Source: Flavivirga spongiicola (lineage in GTDB: Bacteria; Bacteroidota; Bacteroidia; Flavobacteriales; Flavobacteriaceae). From it: DNA of 64,000 nucleotides. Position 1 is the first letter of the stretch, and each line of letters starts with the position of its first letter. Of this stretch, positions 61,407 through 64,000 are shown piece by piece. A model generated the notes under the pieces. The model was not told the DNA's origin. It ran no database searches and saw only the letters and a list, made by a program, of their open reading frames with translations. Position numbers and translations under genes: made by a program. The stretch spans positions 1,461,001 to 1,525,000 of the forward strand of contig NZ_JAUOEO010000001.1 in the NCBI RefSeq assembly GCF_030540825.1, written 5' to 3'.

Positions 61407-61427
61407 GTCATCCGTCACCTGTCACTT
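61407..61427. repeat. Three tandem heptamers between nuoD and the four-helix-bundle gene
   Basis: GTCATCC, GTCACCT and GTCACTT (61407-61427). A different word from the other flank, but the same 7-bp period. Confidence 0.7.
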
Positions 61428-61428
61428 C

Positions 61429-62550
61429 TTATCTATCTATATCTGGAATCACCAAATCCAGTGTCGCCATTGTAGCAACTAAATCTCCAATTTTACCACC
61501 TACTGCCATATGATTTAATGCTGATAAATTTGAGAATCCTGGTGAGCGGAATTTTAATCGATACGGGTTTTTAGTTCCTGTACTTATTATATAAACTCCA
61601 AGTTCTCCTCTCGCTGTTTCCACTTTTTGATAAAATTCTCCTTTTGGTAATTTAATGACTGCATTTGTAGTCACACGGTGCTCTCCTTCTGGAATATCAT
61701 CTATAAGTTGTTCTACAATTGACAACGATTCCCACAATTCCATAATTCGAACCTGGTAACGTGCAAATGTATCGCCTTCAGTTTTTAAGCATTCTTTAAA
61801 TGTAACTTTATCTAAAGCACTATAAGGGTGATATTTCCTAACATCGCATGAAACCCCAGAAGCACGAGCAACAGGGCCTGATACTCCAAAAGAAATGGCA
61901 TCTTCTTTTGATAGTATTCCAACGCCTTTTGTTCTTTTTTGAAAAATGACATTTTCAGTTAATAGCCTGTCATATTCAGGAATCTTTGTTTTAAAATGCG
62001 TTACAAATTTTTTAACTCGTTTTACAAAATTTGGATGAATATCAAGCATTAATCCACCTGGAACATTATAGTTCATAGTCAATCGCGCACCACAAGTTTC
62101 TTCAAAAATATCATTAAGCATTTCACGATCCCTAAAGCCATAAAAATAGGTAGTTAACGCACCAACATCCATTCCCATGACACCCCACCACAAACAGTGC
62201 GATGAAATTCTGGTCAGCTCTCCAATAATGGTTCTAATCACTTTTACCCGTTCTGGAATTTCTAACTGCAAGGCGTTTTCAACGGCTAAACAAACGGCTT
62301 CATTATTTATATTAGATGACAAATAATCCATTCTATCGGTGAGATGAACAATTTGCTGATAGCTATCCCGTTCGCACATTTTTTCAATAGAACGATGTAT
62401 ATAGCCTAAATCTGGTTCCACTTTTTTAATAATTTCACCATCAATTGTTAATAGAAGATTTAAAACCCCATGCGTTGCAGGATGTTGAGGCCCCATATTA
62501 ATTTGGTATGGTTCCGTTTTAAAACTACTATTTATAGGCGTTGACTCCAT
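61429..62550 (-). CDS. nuoD: NADH-quinone oxidoreductase subunit D
   Basis: A 373-residue 49-kDa-type subunit. Present are YQINMGPQHPATHGVLNLLL, YIHRSIEKMCERDSYQQ, RMDYLSSNINNEA, HCLWWGVMGMDVGALT and the C-terminal RLKFRSPGFSNLSALNHMAVGGKIGDLVATMATLDLVIPDIDR. The quinone-site His (in QHPATHG) is present; together with NuoB it holds the N2 cluster and quinone site. It is separate from NuoC, as in most bacteria and unlike the fused NuoCD of some Bacteroidota. It follows nuoC by 6 bp. Confidence 0.96.
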   Translation of the reverse strand: MESTPINSSFKTEPYQINMGPQHPATHGVLNLLLTIDGEIIKKVEPDLGYIHRSIEKMCERDSYQQIVHLTDRMDYLSSNINNEAVCLAVENALQLEIPERVKVIRTIIGELTRISSHCLWWGVMGMDVGALTTYFYGFRDREMLNDIFEETCGARLTMNYNVPGGLMLDIHPNFVKRVKKFVTHFKTKIPEYDRLLTENVIFQKRTKGVGILSKEDAISFGVSGPVARASGVSCDVRKYHPYSALDKVTFKECLKTEGDTFARYQVRIMELWESLSIVEQLIDDIPEGEHRVTTNAVIKLPKGEFYQKVETARGELGVYIISTGTKNPYRLKFRSPGFSNLSALNHMAVGGKIGDLVATMATLDLVIPDIDR

Positions 62551-62556
62551 TATTAT

Positions 62557-63120
62557 TTATTTTATAACCATGTTAATTTCATCTACATAATCTTTTCTTA
62601 GCGGAAAACCCTCCCAGTTTTCTGTTAAAAAAAGTCGTTTTAAATTAGGGTGATTATTAAATTTTATTCCAAAAAAATCGAACACTTCACGTTCATGAAA
62701 TTCGGCGGTTGCCCAAATATTATAAACCGAATCGAAGTTTGGATTTTCTCTATCTTCTGTTTTAACTTTTACAACAATTGTATGCCTATGAACTGTAGAC
62801 TCTAAATGATACACAACGCCTAGTTCTTCCCCCCAATCAACACCACTTAGACAAAACAAATAATCAAAATGAGTTTCTTCGTTCGTTTTTAACTTGGCCA
62901 TTAAGGCATAAAATTGTTCAGGTTGTACTGTAATGTTTAAAAACTGAGAGCCTTCTTCTGTAAATTCCAAAAGGCTAGGATTAATTGGTTTTGACGGCTC
63001 CCTATTTTCGTCTAAAACTTCATCCGTTTCGGCATGCTGTTTAACATCAGACACGCTATCCGCTTCCGGATTTGGAAACCAGCCACCAATTAAATGTTGT
63101 AATGCTTCGTTTGTCATCAT
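62557..63120 (-). CDS. nuoC: NADH-quinone oxidoreductase subunit C
   Basis: A 187-residue 30-kDa-type subunit. The conserved C-terminal signature is [23 protein letters not shown], followed by EGFPLRKDY. The first 60 residues are variable, acidic and Pro-rich. It overlaps the nuoB stop by ATGA, so the two are translationally coupled. It helps hold the peripheral arm together at the NuoD interface. Two adjacent ATG codons (63120, 63117) could serve as the start; the first gives the overlap. Confidence 0.95.
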   Translation of the reverse strand: MMTNEALQHLIGGWFPNPEADSVSDVKQHAETDEVLDENREPSKPINPSLLEFTEEGSQFLNITVQPEQFYALMAKLKTNEETHFDYLFCLSGVDWGEELGVVYHLESTVHRHTIVVKVKTEDRENPNFDSVYNIWATAEFHEREVFDFFGIKFNNHPNLKRLFLTENWEGFPLRKDYVDEINMVIK

Positions 63121-63695
63121 TTATTATATAAACCTTCATCAAACCCTTCAATAGGGTTGATTTTTTGTTTCATGTTTTCTGTTCGTATTTTATCCTGAAG
63201 CATCAACATGCCTTCCAGTAATGCCTCTGGTCGTGGTGGACAACCTGGCACGTAAACATCAACAGGAATAACGTGGTCTGCTCCTTTAACTACCGAGTAG
63301 GTATTATAAAAAAACGGTCCTCCAGAAATGGCACAAGCTCCCATGGCTATTACATATTTTGGCTCAGCCATTTGATCATACAAACGCCGTAATACTGGTG
63401 CCATTTTATTGACAATAGTTCCGGCAATAATTATTAAATCGGCTTGTCTGGGAGAAGGTCTGGCGACTTCAAAACCAAATCTTGAATAATCATGTCTCGA
63501 GGCTCCCGTTTGCATCATTTCTATGGCGCAACAACTCGTGCCAAAATACAATGACCACAGTGAATTTGCACGTCCCCAATTTATTATTTTGTCCAGTGAA
63601 GTCACAACAACATTAGCGCCATTTCCCGCAGGAATAACTTTTCCTGGAAAATCTTCAGGTATTCTATCTGGTTGATTCGTTTTGTCTACTCCCAT
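63117..63695 (-). CDS. nuoB: NADH-quinone oxidoreductase subunit B (N2 cluster)
   Basis: The start is ATG 63695, 192 residues; the longer frame begins with TTG inside nuoA. The ligands of cluster N2 are present: C55 and C56 in [11 protein letters not shown]121 in [10 protein letters not shown] and C152 in [11 protein letters not shown]. Other family segments are LWSLYFG and [24 protein letters not shown]2 is the last cluster and donates to quinone. The gene overlaps nuoA by 10 bp and nuoC by 4 bp, so nuoA-B-C-D is a tight block. Confidence 0.97.
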   Translation of the reverse strand: MGVDKTNQPDRIPEDFPGKVIPAGNGANVVVTSLDKIINWGRANSLWSLYFGTSCCAIEMMQTGASRHDYSRFGFEVARPSPRQADLIIIAGTIVNKMAPVLRRLYDQMAEPKYVIAMGACAISGGPFFYNTYSVVKGADHVIPVDVYVPGCPPRPEALLEGMLMLQDKIRTENMKQKINPIEGFDEGLYNK

Positions 63696-64000
63696 TTTAA
63701 TGCTCCTTTCTTCCAAGCGTACAATAGCCCTAATCCTAAAATAACTAGAAAAATAATTATCTCAAAAAAAGCGACACCTCCTATATCTCCAAAAACAACC
63801 GCCCAAGGAACTAAAAATGCCACTTCTACATCAAAAATTAAAAACAAAATAGCAAATAAATAATAGCCTACTTTAAACTGAACCCAAGTAGATCCTTTAG
63901 TTACCATGCCGCTTTCGTATGGCTCTCGCTTTTGGGGGTTATCTGATTTATGTGAAATTAAATTAGATAAAAAATTTGCACCAGCAACCATGACTACTCC
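63686..64000 (-). CDS. nuoA: NADH-quinone oxidoreductase subunit A (5' end outside window)
   Basis: The C-terminal 104 residues of a NuoA protein; the frame is open to the window edge. Family marks are YESGM (the loop that faces the quinone site), [27 protein letters not shown] and the final [25 protein letters not shown]. The first membrane helix is largely cut off, so the true start lies beyond 64000; the ATG at 63991 is internal. It is the first gene of the operon as far as can be seen. Confidence 0.9.
   Translation of the reverse strand, partial: GVVMVAGANFLSNLISHKSDNPQKREPYESGMVTKGSTWVQFKVGYYLFAILFLIFDVEVAFLVPWAVVFGDIGGVAFFEIIIFLVILGLGLLYAWKKGALKWE

Noticed and set aside
61113..61475. 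120-codon plus-strand frame opposite the four-helix-bundle gene
   Set aside because: It is antisense to a clear family member; it exists only because the opposite frame is constrained.

Overview
The window is a chromosomal segment of a marine-type Bacteroidota, most likely a Flavobacteriaceae. The pointers are AT-rich DNA, promoters of the TTTG-(19)-TAnnTTTG class, SusC/SusD outer-membrane pairs controlled by ECF sigma factors and FecR anti-sigma factors, a ribosomal protein S16 with a long Ala/Glu tail, and DnaE fused to a proofreading exonuclease. Genus and species cannot be read from the sequence.

Layout. 1-2530: a truncated TPR histidine kinase and its LytTR response regulator, ending in a terminator. 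2718-3200: a decayed trans-sulfuration enzyme. 3246-23131: two tandem paralogous modules, each with a divergent ECF sigma gene, then fecR, susC (with STN domain), susD and two thioredoxin-fold proteins. 23360-28255: a 51-residue membrane protein, tRNA-Asp, a DUF58 protein, a ClpP paralogue, thioredoxin, and an ArsR/SRPBCC operon whose promoter lies between two matching operators 42 bp apart. 28433-37270: a small membrane protein, dnaE, a lactonase-like beta-propeller, rpsP-rimM, a four-helix protein and a tRNA methyltransferase. 37280-43824: a minus-strand cluster of planctomycete-style genes (DUF2231/cytochrome/LRR, Tat-exported TIM-barrel protein, DUF1501, DUF1549/DUF1553). 44455-51773: glutaryl-CoA dehydrogenase, a metallophosphatase, an ABC export-type system with a small secreted Cys protein, and a DUF1853 protein. 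51864-64000: a lipocalin-like protein, 2Fe-2S ferredoxin, and a respiratory complex I operon nuoABCD-HIJKLMN read on the minus strand.

How the genes work together. In the two sigma modules the STN domain of each SusC should signal through FecR to the divergent ECF sigma factor. The co-transcribed exported thioredoxin-fold proteins suggest a cargo, or an envelope protein set, that needs thiol-disulfide chemistry. No carbohydrate-active enzymes are present, so these are not ordinary polysaccharide-utilisation loci. The complex I operon lacks nuoE, nuoF and nuoG, so it encodes an 11-subunit form with no visible NADH-oxidising arm. It has been invaded by a 23S-rRNA-intervening-sequence-type four-helix-bundle gene between nuoD and nuoH, and a remnant of a second copy lies between nuoJ and nuoK. 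Both lie next to 7-bp tandem repeats.

Intergenic DNA is rich in palindromic repeats of several families. Two small palindromes are perfect, with 19-bp arms (44153-44199 and 50815-50852). I saw no CRISPR array, rRNA operon, prophage, transposase or intact insertion sequence.
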